Shown: positions 63,329 to 64,000 of the stretch, piece by piece
Position numbering within the stretch: position 1 is the stretch's first letter
Layout of the letters: each line of letters opens with the position of its first letter
Origin: Centropus unirufus
Lineage: Eukaryota > Chordata > Aves > Cuculiformes > Centropidae
DNA length: 64,000 nucleotides
Direction: 5' to 3'
Assembly: GCA_013397695.1 (NCBI GenBank)
Contig: VYZI01000668.1
Span: 62,001-126,000 of the forward strand
Position numbers and translations under genes: made by a program
The notes under the pieces: generated by a model
Databases searched by the model: none
What the model saw: only the letters and a program-made list of their open reading frames with translations
What the model was told of the DNA's origin: nothing

Positions 63329-64000
63329 GTAAGTATGTGGCTCAGGACTGAAGGAATGTTTCATCGCTGCTGGGCTTCACAGGTGAGGTGTTCCTCCAGC
63401 TATTGCACTGACAGCTTCCATCTGGCTAGCCAGCATGCCAGTTGCGCACTCAGCTCAAGCCCTGCACAAAATACACTCATAATAATTGGCTTCCTTTAAA
63501 ATATGTGCAGTGGCAGTCCTGTTGGAGCCATCTCTGTTATCCAGAGATTGGAGCTCTCACCAAGGGTGCTGGAGAAGGGAAGGCTCATTTCCCTCTCCTT
63601 TGCCTAGAGGGGTACAACATCTTTCTCCTCTGCCTTCTCCAGAGACTGAGGACTTAACAGGACTGGGTGTGTGTGGGAATTACAGGAAAGGCTTGTCCTT
63701 CCTTTCTCATGAAGTTTACATGGAAATGATATGTGATTCACTGGGCCATAGAGAGAGAGAGGGCTATGAGCACAGTAAGGCAAGATCCACATGTGACTCT
63801 GAGCTACTCATTCATGCTTTTTTTTAATTCACTGAGGGTGGGAACGGAAGAAGAGCATGACTCTGTAACCCAACAGGTAGGTCACTCCTATAGAGGTGAA
63901 AGATGTGGGTATGTTCCTGTCTCCCTGATTATACACCTGTCATCAGGCAGCTACTTGGACAAAACATAAACACAAGCCCCAGAGAAGGGAGAAGTCAGAG
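63329..64000. other. Sequence after the candidate exon
   Basis: No recognisable coding sequence, repeat or regulatory motif. If the exon at 63189-63328 is real, this is the start of its intron. Confidence 0.5.

Noticed and set aside
1..64000. CRISPR arrays, operons, phage or bacterial defence systems
   Set aside because: The window is spliced vertebrate nuclear DNA; no such structures were seen.

Overview
The window is nuclear DNA from a bird. It is AT-rich, carries long introns with canonical GT-AG junctions, and has three avian-type mobile-element remnants: a CR1 LINE tail, an LTR of the ERVL type common in bird genomes, and an internally deleted mariner element. The species cannot be told from the sequence alone. 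No bacterial, plasmid or phage features, CRISPR arrays, rRNA or tRNA genes were seen.

The one clearly recognisable gene is MOCOS, molybdenum cofactor sulfurase, on the + strand. Ten consecutive coding exons run from 10083 to the stop codon at 59853-59855. Joined across canonical splice sites they read without a break for 538 complete codons plus stop. They cover the end of the NifS-like (PLP-dependent cysteine desulfurase) domain, including the Cys-rich motif with the persulfide cysteine, then a variable linker, then the MOSC_N and MOSC domains that bind the cofactor. They are probably exons 6-15 of a 15-exon gene. The first ~340 residues, including the PLP lysine and the promoter, lie upstream of the window.

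Layout: 1-10082, upstream intron (ERVL-type LTR at 1242-1683, CR1 at 9247-9890); 10083-28000, exons 6-8 with a 14.2 kb intron; 28000-34758, an intron with the mariner derivative (about 29770-30247) and an unassigned degenerate stretch; 34759-52409, exons 9-14; 51188-52080, inside intron 13, a possible decayed retrocopy ending in an A-rich tail; 52410-59708, a 7.3 kb last intron with a GC-richer block and a G-quadruplex-type run; 59709-59855, last coding exon; then a probable ~1.1 kb 3' UTR and intergenic DNA. Near the right edge (63189-63328) is an unassigned candidate first coding exon encoding a short cytosolic tail and a signal-anchor segment, with a consensus splice donor.

No novel multi-gene system is visible. 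The most checkable leads are the 63.2 kb signal-anchor exon, the 51.2-52.1 kb retrocopy candidate, and the deletion-type mariner. Most open reading frames of 60-130 codons in the window are chance frames in intron DNA.
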